This document shows, piece after piece, positions 16,043-25,047 of a stretch of 64,000 bases of DNA. The DNA is from a virus: positions 1-64,000 of the IMG/VR virus record IMGVR_UViG_3300042860_001108. One strand, given 5' to 3'. The notes beneath the pieces were generated by a model. It worked only from the letters and a program-made list of their open reading frames with translations. It ran no database searches and was not told where the DNA came from. The position numbers and the translations under genes were made by a program. Within the stretch, counting starts at the first letter, position 1, and each line of letters begins with the position of its first letter.

Positions 16043-16540
16043 ATGCTCGACATCCTCGGCGGGGGCCTGCTGGGCTCAATTTTTGGGGGCTTGTTCCGCC
16101 TCGCCCCGGAGGTGCTGAAGTTCTTGGATCGCAAGAACGAACGCCTGCACGAACTCAAGATGTTTGAGCAGCAGTGCCAACTGGAGCAGATGCGCGGGGC
16201 GCAGAAGTTGCAGGAGATCGGCGCTCAGCACGGCATGGCCGTAGATGTCGGCGTGTTGGATGCGTTCAAGAGCGCGCTGGATCAGCAGACCGAGATGGTC
16301 AAGGCCGCAGGCGGCTGGGTTGCTTCGCTCAGCGCTTCGGTACGCCCGGTGGTCACCTACTGGATTCTGTTCATCTGGTCGTTCGTGCACATCTGGTTTG
16401 CCTGGAACGCTTGGCTGCAAGGCATGCCGCCAGTGGAAGTGTTCAAGACCGCCATGTCGCCTGACTTCGCAGCATTGGTGGCGGGTACGATCAACTACTA
16501 CTTCATGAACCGCACGTTAGAAAAGAGAGGGCTTGCGTGA
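16043..16540 (+). CDS. Holin of 3-TM type (GTA-holin-like)
   Basis: 165 aa. Amphipathic N-terminus (MLDILGGGLLGSIFGGLFRL), a charged helical middle (residues about 25-90), then ASLSASVRPVVTYWILFIW, FVHIWFAWNAWL and DFAALVAGTINYYFMNRTLE as membrane segments near the C-terminus. This order (helical cytoplasmic part, SVRPVVTYW motif, C-terminal membrane pair) matches the holin family found in gene-transfer agents and many proteobacterial phages. It overlaps the lysozyme gene by 4 nt, which supports a lysis role. Confidence 0.7.
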   Translation: MLDILGGGLLGSIFGGLFRLAPEVLKFLDRKNERLHELKMFEQQCQLEQMRGAQKLQEIGAQHGMAVDVGVLDAFKSALDQQTEMVKAAGGWVASLSASVRPVVTYWILFIWSFVHIWFAWNAWLQGMPPVEVFKTAMSPDFAALVAGTINYYFMNRTLEKRGLA

Positions 16541-17019
16541 ACCTTGACGTAGCGGTCGCGCTGTGCAAGCAGTTTGAGGGGCTGCACCGGCTCGGCAAGG
16601 ACGGGCTGATCTACCCCTACATCTGCCCCGCAGGCTACCCTACCATCGGTTGGGGAACGGTCTACAAGCCTTCAGGCAAAAAGGTCACGATGGATGACCC
16701 GCCGATTACCCGCGACATTGCAGACGCTTGGCTCATGGACGAGCTTCAGCGGGTCTGCGCTTCGGCGGTGATCAGGCAGTGTCCTGAGCTTTTTGCTTGG
16801 AGCGTGACCAACGGGAACTGGCGGGCCTTCTGCGCCATTGCAGACTTCACCTACAACCTGGGGTCAGGTAGACTCCAGACCTCCACCCTGCGGCGCAAAC
16901 TCCGTGCGCTTGACTGGGAAGGTGCCAAAGAGCAACTGGCCCTGTGGGTTCGCGGTGGCGGCAAAATATTGCCCGGTCTGGTGAAACGCAGAGCCGCAGA
17001 AATCGCTTTGCTGGGGTAA
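16537..17019 (+). CDS. Endolysin, phage lysozyme (GH24) muramidase
   Basis: 160 aa with a GTG start overlapping the holin-like gene. Glycosidase hallmarks: CKQFEG with E14, ICPAGYPTIGWG with C30 and T36 (the E...C-x5-T triad of P1/R21-type endolysins), AFCAIADFTYNLGSGRLQTS, and a terminal WVRGGGKILPGLVKRRAAE. It hydrolyses the beta-1,4 MurNAc-GlcNAc bond. The E-to-C interval is 15 residues instead of the usual 8, owing to an insertion around RLGKDGLI. No signal peptide is evident, so it presumably depends on a holin. Confidence 0.85.
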   Translation: MNLDVAVALCKQFEGLHRLGKDGLIYPYICPAGYPTIGWGTVYKPSGKKVTMDDPPITRDIADAWLMDELQRVCASAVIRQCPELFAWSVTNGNWRAFCAIADFTYNLGSGRLQTSTLRRKLRALDWEGAKEQLALWVRGGGKILPGLVKRRAAEIALLG

Positions 17020-17021
17020 AT

Positions 17022-18884
17022 ATGCCACTCAAAAAGATACAGCTAAAGCCCGGTGTTAATAGAGAAAATACCCGCTACACCACGGAGGGTGGGTGGTTTG
17101 AGTGCGACAAAGTACGCTTTCGTTACGGCACACCAGAGAAAATTGGTGGCTGGAGTCAGGTATCTAACGTAAACACATTTGAAGGTACAGCACGTTCGCT
17201 GTGGCCTTGGTCTTCTCTGCTGGGCATGGGTACGAACGAGAAGTTCTACATCATGTATGGTGGTGCGTATTTTGACATCACGCCGATAAGAGAGACTACA
17301 CCTGCAGGAGCAATCACATTTGCTGCTACAAACGGTTCTTCAACAATTACTGCAACGGACACCGCTCACGGAGCAATAACTGGAGACTACGTTACTTTTA
17401 GCGGCGCAGTATCTTTAGGCGGCAACATCACAGCTACGGTCCTAAACCAAGAATACCAAATCACTGTACTGACGGTTAACACGTACACGTTCACCGCCAC
17501 TGCTACAGCCAATGCGTCAGACTCAGGTAATGGTGGAGCCTCCGTAGTCGGCGCTTACCAAGTCAACGTAGGTCCATCTATTCAAACACCTCTGTCTGGA
17601 TGGGGCGCGGGGCCTTGGGGTGGTGGCACGTGGGGTATCGGGAGCACATCACTTGAGTCCCTGCGGGTGTGGAACCAGCAGAATTTTGGTGAGGATCTGA
17701 TCTTTGGCCCCAAGGACGGGCCGATGTACTACTGGGACAATTCTTCCGGTCTTTCCACCCGTGGTGTCAATCTGACCTCACTTACCGGCGCGTCGGACGT
17801 CCCGACGGTGCAGCGCCTCATGATGGTCTCGGACGCCTCGCGTTTTGTGCTGGCCTTCGGGTGCAACGACTACGGCACCGCTGATCAAAATTTAATGCTG
17901 ATCCGCTGGTCTGATCAGGAAAGCGCGGTCAGTTGGACGCCTGCCGCGACAAACCAAGCGGGTAGTTTGACGCTTTCACACGGTTCAGAAATCGTAGGCG
18001 TTGCCCAGGTTCGCCAAGAAATTTTGATCTGGACAGACATCGCTCTGTACTCGTTGCAGTACCTTGGCCCGCCTATCGTGTGGGGTTCTCAGATGCTGGC
18101 CGACAACGTGTCGCTCATCAGCGACCGGGCCATGATCACCGCAGGCGGTGTGACCTACTGGATGGGTGAAGAGAAGTTCTACGTCTACGACGGTCGTGTG
18201 CAGACACTCCCCTGCGATCTGCGGCAGTATGTGTTCAGTGACTTCAACCTCAACCAAGCCGAGCAGGTCTTTTGTTCAACGGTAGAGCGCTTCAACGAGG
18301 TCTGGTGGTTCTACTGCTCGGCAGACAACAACACCGCTTCTCCTGACAAATACGTGGTGTACAACTACTTGGAAAAGATCTGGTACTACGGCACGATGGA
18401 CCGCACCACTTGGATTGATGCCAGCATCATCAGCGACTTCCCCATCGCAGCCTACGGTAACCAACTCCTGTACCAAGAGTCCGGTGTGGATGACAACTCC
18501 ACAGGTATTGCGGCGGCTATTGAGTCCTACATCACATCGTCTGAGTTCGACATTGACGACGGGCACAACTTCTCGTTTGTCTGGCGGGTGCTGCCTGACA
18601 TCACCTTCCGAGGCTCTACGGCGGGCTCACCCACAGCCACGCTGACGCTCCTGCCCCTGCAGAACTCAGGTTCAGGCTACAACAACCCGGCGTCCCTCGG
18701 CGGCTCAGACAACGGGGCCATCACGCGCTCAGCCGTGGTTCCAGTTGAGCAGTTCACGGGGCAGGTAAACATCCGAGTTCGTGGTCGTCAGATGGCGATG
18801 AAGATTGAATCCGACGGTGTAGGTGTGATGTGGCAGCTTGGTTCTCCTAGAATCGATCTCAAGCCTGATGGCCGTAAAAGCTGA
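17022..18884 (+). CDS. Tail hub / P22 gp10-like structural protein
   Basis: 620 aa from the ATG at 17022 (an earlier in-frame start lies inside the lysozyme gene and is unlikely). It opens MPLKKIQLKPGVNRENTRYT, continues GGWFECDKVRFRYGTPEKIG, and has beta-propeller-like sections, with LSHGSEIVGVAQVRQEILIW, ALYSLQYLGPPIVWGSQML and MGEEKFYVYDGRVQTLPCDL. This pattern is common in P22-type podoviral tail hubs (packaged-DNA stabilisation protein gp10). A Thr/Ala-rich Ig-like insert occupies roughly residues 95-185. Confidence 0.7.
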   Translation: MPLKKIQLKPGVNRENTRYTTEGGWFECDKVRFRYGTPEKIGGWSQVSNVNTFEGTARSLWPWSSLLGMGTNEKFYIMYGGAYFDITPIRETTPAGAITFAATNGSSTITATDTAHGAITGDYVTFSGAVSLGGNITATVLNQEYQITVLTVNTYTFTATATANASDSGNGGASVVGAYQVNVGPSIQTPLSGWGAGPWGGGTWGIGSTSLESLRVWNQQNFGEDLIFGPKDGPMYYWDNSSGLSTRGVNLTSLTGASDVPTVQRLMMVSDASRFVLAFGCNDYGTADQNLMLIRWSDQESAVSWTPAATNQAGSLTLSHGSEIVGVAQVRQEILIWTDIALYSLQYLGPPIVWGSQMLADNVSLISDRAMITAGGVTYWMGEEKFYVYDGRVQTLPCDLRQYVFSDFNLNQAEQVFCSTVERFNEVWWFYCSADNNTASPDKYVVYNYLEKIWYYGTMDRTTWIDASIISDFPIAAYGNQLLYQESGVDDNSTGIAAAIESYITSSEFDIDDGHNFSFVWRVLPDITFRGSTAGSPTATLTLLPLQNSGSGYNNPASLGGSDNGAITRSAVVPVEQFTGQVNIRVRGRQMAMKIESDGVGVMWQLGSPRIDLKPDGRKS

Positions 18885-18886
18885 CT

Positions 18887-20254
18887 ATGCCGCTGATCTA
18901 CAACGTCATCAAGCGCTTCGTTGCACCGGCTCTTCCACAGGCATCGCAAGAGTACGACCAGAAGTACTTCGACAAATTTAACAGCGTCCTGCGCCTGTAC
19001 TTCAACCAACTAGACCAACTTCTGGGGCAACTTGTGAGCACATCTGCAACCGTTCCAGTCTCCATCGGCGGGACCAACGTCGATGCCTTTGGTCGGCTAA
19101 GAACCAGCGCTCCTTACACGCTGTTTGACTCTCAGAACCGCTACGCTATTGACAATCAGTTTGACACCAGCACAGCCACTGGGGGGTCAACCACGTACCT
19201 GCCCAACGAATCATCGGTACGGATGGATGTCACTACCTCCAGTGGTTCTGAAGTTGTAAGGCAGTCTTACAGGTGCATGCCGTACCAACCCGGCAAGGGT
19301 TTGTTGTGTTTGGCTACGTTCGTGATGAACACCGCCAAGACGGGGCTTCGCCAGCGGGTGGGGTACTTTGGGACCCAGAACGGCGTGTTTATCCAACAGA
19401 ACGACAGTACTGTTTCATTCGTCCTGCGGTCTTACATCTCAGGATCTGTCAGTGATGCGCGGATCGTGACGCAAAACAACTGGAACGGCGACAAACTTGA
19501 CGGCACGGGAGACTCCGGGTTTACCCTTGACCTGACCAAAGCACAAATTTTGTGGATGGACTTTGAATGGCTTGGTGTCGGGTCTGTTCGATGCGGGTTC
19601 ATCATTGACGGTCAGTACATTGTCTGCCACACGTTTGAGAATGCAAACGACATCACTTCTGTTTACATGACCACGGCAATTTTGCCGGTCAGGTATGAGA
19701 TTACCAACACCGCAGCAACTGCAAGCGCTTCGTCCTTGAAGCAAATTTGCTCCTCGGTGGTTTCAGAAGGCGGCTACGAGCAGACATCCATCGAGCACGT
19801 GGCTCGCAGGACAACGACCAAGACTTCAATTGGCACGACATTTCTTCCTCTGGTGTCCATCCGGCTGGCTTCCACCGCGCTGAACGCAGTGGTGCTGCCC
19901 GTAAAATTTAACGTGATGCCGACCTCGACGGGGGACGATTTTGAGGTTATTCTGGCAAAGAACAGCACAGGGCTGACTGGGGCCTCTTGGGCTGCGGTCT
20001 CAAGCGATGCCAATGTGGAGCAGGACACTTCTGCCACGGCCATGACGGTAGGCACTATCGTAGACCTGCAGTACGTGAAGTCCACCAACCAGTCCAGCGG
20101 GACGATCAATCAGCCTGCGGCGTACAACTGGGATCTTCAGTTGGGCTCCTCCTTGACGGGGACGAGTGATATCTATACGCTGGGCATCCGGGTGCTGTCG
20201 GGCTCTTCCGGTGCGGCCATCGGGTCTTTGACCTTCTACGATTTGACGCAGTGA
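18887..20254 (+). CDS. Virion structural protein (tail/neck)
   Basis: 455 aa, 2 nt after the previous stop. A short helical N-terminus (VIKRFVAPALPQASQEYDQK, then FNSVLRLYFNQLDQLLGQLV) is followed by NVDAFGRLRTSAPYTLFDSQ and beta-rich sequence with a jelly-roll-like pattern. The DAFGRLRTS...LFDSQNRY motif recurs in large phage structural proteins near the tail hub, sometimes in fibre-like or tailspike-like proteins. Function inferred as tail component. Confidence 0.7.
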   Translation: MPLIYNVIKRFVAPALPQASQEYDQKYFDKFNSVLRLYFNQLDQLLGQLVSTSATVPVSIGGTNVDAFGRLRTSAPYTLFDSQNRYAIDNQFDTSTATGGSTTYLPNESSVRMDVTTSSGSEVVRQSYRCMPYQPGKGLLCLATFVMNTAKTGLRQRVGYFGTQNGVFIQQNDSTVSFVLRSYISGSVSDARIVTQNNWNGDKLDGTGDSGFTLDLTKAQILWMDFEWLGVGSVRCGFIIDGQYIVCHTFENANDITSVYMTTAILPVRYEITNTAATASASSLKQICSSVVSEGGYEQTSIEHVARRTTTKTSIGTTFLPLVSIRLASTALNAVVLPVKFNVMPTSTGDDFEVILAKNSTGLTGASWAAVSSDANVEQDTSATAMTVGTIVDLQYVKSTNQSSGTINQPAAYNWDLQLGSSLTGTSDIYTLGIRVLSGSSGAAIGSLTFYDLTQ

Positions 20255-20265
20255 TAGGGTAAACC

Positions 20266-23022
20266 ATGAGCCTTGACGTTCTTGCTCACCACCTTGCCAC
20301 CAAGGGTCGCAACGGCGACTCCATGCTGGTCCACATGACCCCCGGCGAGGTCCACGGGCTGCACGCCCTGGCTCTGGCGCATGGTGGGCGGCTGACCATC
20401 AATCCCGAAACGGGTCTGCCCGAGGCGAACTTCCTGAAGAAGATCCTGCCGATGGTGGCAGGCTTTGCGCTTGGCCCTGCCGGGTTTGGTTTGATGTCCT
20501 CGCTGGGCGCTGCAGCCACCGTTGGTGGTGTGACTGCGCTGGCTACAGGCAGTTTGCAGAAAGGTCTGATGGCGGGCCTGGGCGCTTATGGCGGGTCAAG
20601 CCTTGGTGCGGGCTTCATGGGTGCGGGCGAAGGGGCTATTGGCGCTAGCGCAGCGGCCTCTGAAGCAGGCAGAGAAGCGATTGCTCGCAACATCATGGAA
20701 CAGGGTATGACTGAAGAGGCCGCTCGGGCTGCAGTCATGAAAAACGCAGTGTCTGGTTCCGGCTTTCTGGACAAGCTTGTCGCAGGCGGTAAAGAGGTGT
20801 TTGCTCCGGGCGGGCTGAAAGCGCTGTCTGCTGGCCTGCCTGCAGGTAGCTTCTCGCCTAAGGTACTTGCTGCTATGGCCGCAGCACCCATCGCGGCAGA
20901 CGCGATGGTGCCCACAGTCACCCCTAGAGAAAGCAAACCAGGAGAAACCGGCTACATCCGCCCCCGCGTTATTGACATGAGCAGCTTTGGGCAAGCTCCG
21001 GGATCATTTACAACACTAGACCCTATCGCTGCAAACCAAATCAACTACGGACCGCCTCCAGGCGGTGCGGCTGGTGGCATCGTGGCTTTGGCCGGAGGTG
21101 GCTGGACAGGAGACATCCCCGCTCCAGGGGATTCTCGGCGTGCTGAGTTCGAGCGTTATCTAGCATCGCAGATGTCTCCTGCAGAGTTTGAGCAAATGCG
21201 CGTTAATCCCAACAGCGTATTAAGCCCCACTTTTAGTAGGGATCTGGCGGCAAATCTGCAAGGCCAAAAAGACTTGGCTGCGCGAGGGTTGCAGTCTGTT
21301 TTTGGCGGCTCTTTCACAGGATTAGGCGGGCACTACCACCACGCAATACAAGATGCAAGTAGTCCGACAGACGCTGTGTCACGGTATTTGAACGCACTGA
21401 CAATAGAAAAGCCAATGGGCGGAGGCATGGCAGGCGAGCAAGACCTTAATACGCTTCTTAACCAGTATGTTGGAACCGCATTAACCGATGCTAATAGTGC
21501 AGCAGATACGCTTGCCAGAATGCGAGCATTGGGTTTTGATCCGTACGCGCCTAATCAAGCCGGAATGCTGGAAGCACTAGACCCTGAGTTCCGCGACAAG
21601 ATGTACTACAAGTACTCTGATCCAAACAGGGCGGATAAAAGCGCAGTTGACCCCAATCAAATTCTCTACAACCGGATGGTTGCAGGAGTGCGAAATCCGT
21701 GGGAAATGGCTCCATCGCCGTTAGCCGTTGCTCCTGCCGCACCCGCACCCGAAGAGATTATTCAAGGGGGCATAGGCGCATTGCCTAGAGCAGACACAAC
21801 GCAAGCACAGCCAACCACAACCGCCGCTGCTCCCGGCACAAGCACAGAATCCGCCTTTGTGTTGCCCAGGACCGGGCAAGCAGTGCAAGATTCCGGCACC
21901 GGCACCGTCACAGGTGGTGGGGTGACAACAAACACCACATCAACTACTCCGACCTTCCAATTGCCCCCCGCAGAGCAGATCACGCGCGTGCCTTCGGGCA
22001 CCATCACAGGCGGCACTGTAACGGGCGCAATAGACACGAAGAAAGCGCTGGAAGAGTACGAAAAGACGGCACCCACAGGCCGTGCGCCGACAATCACCAG
22101 CACCAACAAGTTTGACGGCTATGTAGGCGACGACAAGACGTATGGGGACAAGACGTCGTTTGCCCCACTCACGCAGCCTGGATTGGGCACCGCTGGCAGC
22201 GTTTCTCGTGGCACCGAGACCGCGCAAGACGTGTACAGGGAAGTGGGCAACCGCTACGCTCCGCCCACCTTCAATTACAACGTGTCCAATACAGGCGCTT
22301 CAAAGTCCGCGTACGACTACCTCATGGGCCAGGGCGCGTATCCCACGAACCAGACCATGCCTGGGGGCGCTCCGTTGTGGAAGCCATATGTAGAAGCCGT
22401 GGGCGCAACTGCTCCCAATGCTTTCAAGCCCATCAAACGGCCTTCGGCCACAGGCACCACAGGCACTACCGGAACGGCTTCCGGCATACAAACTTGGGTC
22501 AATACGCAAACCGGACATAGATATTACGCCCCGGCAGGGTTCAAGCCTCCGGGTGAAGGGTGGGTGCTGGAGGAAGCAGCAAGCTCCAACCCGAGTACGG
22601 ATGGTGGCGGTGAGGGTATTGGTGGCCTTGGTGATGCCGGCGATGGCGGTGGCGGTGGTGGGTTTGGTGGGGGCGAAACTGCAAAAGCCGGAGGCCTGAT
22701 GCACCTTGCTATGGGCGGTGCTACCGGAGGCCAGTACAACCTCGGCTCCTACTCTGACGGCGGCAGGCTCTTGCGCGGCCCGGGTGATGGCGTCTCCGAC
22801 AGCATCCCGGCAACCATTGGGAATCGTCAACCCGCACGCCTTGCCGATGGTGAGTTCGTGGTCCCTGCCCGCATCGTCTCGGAGCTTGGCAACGGCTCGA
22901 CCGAGGCTGGAGCACGCAAGCTGTATGCAATGATGGACCGAGTGCAACGCGCACGTCGCAAAACCACTGGCAAGAAAAAGGTCGCAGTCAATACGCGAAC
23001 CGAGCGCCTCCTCCCAGCTTAA
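20266..23022 (+). CDS. Large virion protein with SDSIPA-type C-terminal motif
   Basis: 918 aa. Residues about 60-125 are Gly/Ala-rich and hydrophobic (MVAGFALGPAGFGLMSSLGA and on), as in internal virion or tape-measure proteins. The middle is Pro/Thr-rich and low complexity. The C-terminus has HLAMGGATGGQYNLGSYSDG, then GPGDGVSDSIPATIG and LADGEFVVPARIVSELGNGS, a motif found at the ends of many large phage structural proteins, followed by a basic tail (MMDRVQRARRKTTGKKK). Likely an internal or ejection protein. The 20.9-22.3 kb stretch is AT-richer than the ends. Confidence 0.65.
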   Translation: MSLDVLAHHLATKGRNGDSMLVHMTPGEVHGLHALALAHGGRLTINPETGLPEANFLKKILPMVAGFALGPAGFGLMSSLGAAATVGGVTALATGSLQKGLMAGLGAYGGSSLGAGFMGAGEGAIGASAAASEAGREAIARNIMEQGMTEEAARAAVMKNAVSGSGFLDKLVAGGKEVFAPGGLKALSAGLPAGSFSPKVLAAMAAAPIAADAMVPTVTPRESKPGETGYIRPRVIDMSSFGQAPGSFTTLDPIAANQINYGPPPGGAAGGIVALAGGGWTGDIPAPGDSRRAEFERYLASQMSPAEFEQMRVNPNSVLSPTFSRDLAANLQGQKDLAARGLQSVFGGSFTGLGGHYHHAIQDASSPTDAVSRYLNALTIEKPMGGGMAGEQDLNTLLNQYVGTALTDANSAADTLARMRALGFDPYAPNQAGMLEALDPEFRDKMYYKYSDPNRADKSAVDPNQILYNRMVAGVRNPWEMAPSPLAVAPAAPAPEEIIQGGIGALPRADTTQAQPTTTAAAPGTSTESAFVLPRTGQAVQDSGTGTVTGGGVTTNTTSTTPTFQLPPAEQITRVPSGTITGGTVTGAIDTKKALEEYEKTAPTGRAPTITSTNKFDGYVGDDKTYGDKTSFAPLTQPGLGTAGSVSRGTETAQDVYREVGNRYAPPTFNYNVSNTGASKSAYDYLMGQGAYPTNQTMPGGAPLWKPYVEAVGATAPNAFKPIKRPSATGTTGTTGTASGIQTWVNTQTGHRYYAPAGFKPPGEGWVLEEAASSNPSTDGGGEGIGGLGDAGDGGGGGGFGGGETAKAGGLMHLAMGGATGGQYNLGSYSDGGRLLRGPGDGVSDSIPATIGNRQPARLADGEFVVPARIVSELGNGSTEAGARKLYAMMDRVQRARRKTTGKKKVAVNTRTERLLPA

Positions 23023-23031
23023 GGACCGATC

Positions 23032-25044
23032 ATGGCTGAACCACAGATCCAAGAAATCAGGCAGACGCAGACCACAATCCCTGACTATGCACGTCCGTAT
23101 GTCGAGCAGTTGCTGGGCGACGTAGCGGGGACAATGTATAAGTACAAGGCCGATCCGTCGAAGCCAGACGGCATCGCCCGTGATGCGGCAGGTCTGCCTA
23201 TCCCGGAGTCTTTTCAGCCGTACCAGCAGTACCAGGGCGATCGCTTCGCGCAGTTCAGTCCACTGCAACAGAAGGCTTTTGCTCAAGCAGAGCAGATGGG
23301 ACAGCCCAAGGCGATGGAGGACGCAGCGTCTCTCGCCGGTCTTGCAGGTCTTCGCGCACTGAACTACGGTTACACGCCTGGGAAGGCTACGAACCAGTTT
23401 GCTGCGCCTACCGCGTATCAGCCGTCACAGTTCACCGCTCCAGGCGTGGACTCGTCTGACCTCAAGTACTACCAGATGGGCGACCCTGAGCGCGTGCGCT
23501 CGATGGCGGTGCAGTCACCGACCATCAACGCTGCGCAAGCACAGTACGCGCCGGATCTTCGAGCCTATCAGATGGGTCCTGCCCAGGAGGTTAGGGGGAG
23601 CACCGTCACGGCACCAACGGCTACTGCAGCACAGATGCAGTACGCGCCGGATCTTCGAGCCTATCAGATGGGGCCTGCGGAACGTGTCTTCACGCAGTCT
23701 TTTGCGCAGCCCGGGTCTGCGTCGGCCTACATGTCGCCCTACATGCAGAATGTGGTGGACATCGAGAAGCGCGAAGCACAAAGACAGGCGGACATTGCAT
23801 CTACTTCCCGAGGGGCTAAGTTTGCCCAGGCCGGGGCGTTTGGTGGTGCGCGGCAGGCCATCGAGAACGCAGAAGCGGCACGCAACCTTGCGATGCAGCA
23901 GGGAGACATCCAGACGCGGGGTACGCAGTCTGCTTACCAGCAGGCCCAGCAACAGTTCAACGCAGAGCAACAGGCTCGGTTGGCTGCGCAGCAAGCAAAC
24001 CAGCAAGCAGGTCTCACTGTAGGGCAGCAAAACTTGCAGTCCCAGCTTGGTACGCAACAGTTGGGTGCGCAGACAGGTCTGCAAGCGGGCATGGCGAATC
24101 TCAACGCTGCGCAGCAGACAGCAGTTCAGAACCAAGCGGCGCAGTTGCAAGCTAGTGGCATGACTGCTCAGCAGGCACTGCAGGCTGCACTTGCCAATCA
24201 GCAAGCAGGTCTCACCGTGGGCCAGCAGAACCTGCAGTCAGCACTGGGCACTCAGCAACTAGGCACGCAGACAGGGTTGCAGACAACGCTGGCAAACTTG
24301 AGCGCTTCGCAGCAGGCAGCGGTGCAGAACGCGGCCAACAACCTCCAGGCGCAGGGGCTGACGGCGCAACAGGCACTGCAGGCGGCGCTGGCGAACCAGC
24401 AGATGGGGTTCAATACCGGGCAGCAGAACTTGTCCGCAATGTTGGGCGTGCAGCAGCTAGGTTCAGGGCAGAGTCTGCAGGCGCAGATGGCGAACCAGCA
24501 AGCAGGGATGAACGCGCAGCAGATGGCTGAGCAGTCCCGGCAGTTTGGTTACGGTCAGCTTATGCAGGGCGCAGGGCTAGGCGCTCAGTACGGGCAAGCT
24601 GCGCAGCAGCTTAACGAGCAGTCTGGGCAGTTTGGCGCAGGCTTGGGGCTCCAAGGGTTGCAGACTGCCATGCAAGGTGCAGGGCAGCTTGGGCAGATCG
24701 GGCAGCAGCAGTTCGGCCAGAACATGGGTATGAACCAGTTGATGAGCCAGTACGGCGTTCAGCAACAACAGCAAGCGCAGAACATCCTTGGCGGGCAGTA
24801 CCAAGACTTCTTGAATGCGCAGAATCAGCCGTACAAGCAGTTGGGCTTCATGTCCGACATGCTGCGCGGCTTGCCGATGTCGCAGAGCGCGACTACGATG
24901 TACCAGCAACCACCTTCTATGGGCTCTCAGTTGGTGGGTTTGGGCACAGCAGCAGCAGGCTTTGGTAAGCTGTTCGCCAAAGGTGGCGCAGTAAACAGTC
25001 GTCCCGCCGGGTTGGCAGAACTGGCTATCAGCAGAATGGGTTAA
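23032..25044 (+). CDS. Gln-rich repeat virion protein
   Basis: 670 aa. N-terminus IQEIRQTQTTIPDYARPYVE, then tandem QYAPDLRAYQMGP units at about residues 171-215. Residues about 320-475 are made of 66-residue Gln/Ala/Leu repeats starting ANQQ-G-T-GQQNL and ending MTAQQALQAAL. Composition predicts long amphipathic or polar helices. The end has LFAKGGAVNSRPAGLAELA, the GG motif shared with neighbours. Position between two large virion proteins suggests an internal/ejection component; the glutamine content is extreme. Confidence 0.7.
   Translation: MAEPQIQEIRQTQTTIPDYARPYVEQLLGDVAGTMYKYKADPSKPDGIARDAAGLPIPESFQPYQQYQGDRFAQFSPLQQKAFAQAEQMGQPKAMEDAASLAGLAGLRALNYGYTPGKATNQFAAPTAYQPSQFTAPGVDSSDLKYYQMGDPERVRSMAVQSPTINAAQAQYAPDLRAYQMGPAQEVRGSTVTAPTATAAQMQYAPDLRAYQMGPAERVFTQSFAQPGSASAYMSPYMQNVVDIEKREAQRQADIASTSRGAKFAQAGAFGGARQAIENAEAARNLAMQQGDIQTRGTQSAYQQAQQQFNAEQQARLAAQQANQQAGLTVGQQNLQSQLGTQQLGAQTGLQAGMANLNAAQQTAVQNQAAQLQASGMTAQQALQAALANQQAGLTVGQQNLQSALGTQQLGTQTGLQTTLANLSASQQAAVQNAANNLQAQGLTAQQALQAALANQQMGFNTGQQNLSAMLGVQQLGSGQSLQAQMANQQAGMNAQQMAEQSRQFGYGQLMQGAGLGAQYGQAAQQLNEQSGQFGAGLGLQGLQTAMQGAGQLGQIGQQQFGQNMGMNQLMSQYGVQQQQQAQNILGGQYQDFLNAQNQPYKQLGFMSDMLRGLPMSQSATTMYQQPPSMGSQLVGLGTAAAGFGKLFAKGGAVNSRPAGLAELAISRMG
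23542..23673 (+). repeat. Duplicated 36-bp coding repeat, 96-bp period
   Basis: The sequence encoding QYAPDLRAYQMG occurs at 23542-23577 and again at 23638-23673, essentially identical over 36 bp. Nucleotide identity above what protein constraint requires implies a recent duplication inside the 670-aa virion gene. Confidence 0.85.
23995..24450 (+). repeat. 198-bp tandem repeats encoding 66-aa Gln-rich units
   Basis: Unit 1 spans 23995-24192 and unit 2 spans 24193-24390, each beginning with ANQQAGLTVGQQNLQS. A third, diverged partial unit starts at 24391 with ANQQMGFNTGQQNL. Exact 66-codon periodicity keeps the frame, so copy number could vary between relatives. Confidence 0.85.
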
Positions 25045-25047
25045 GTC

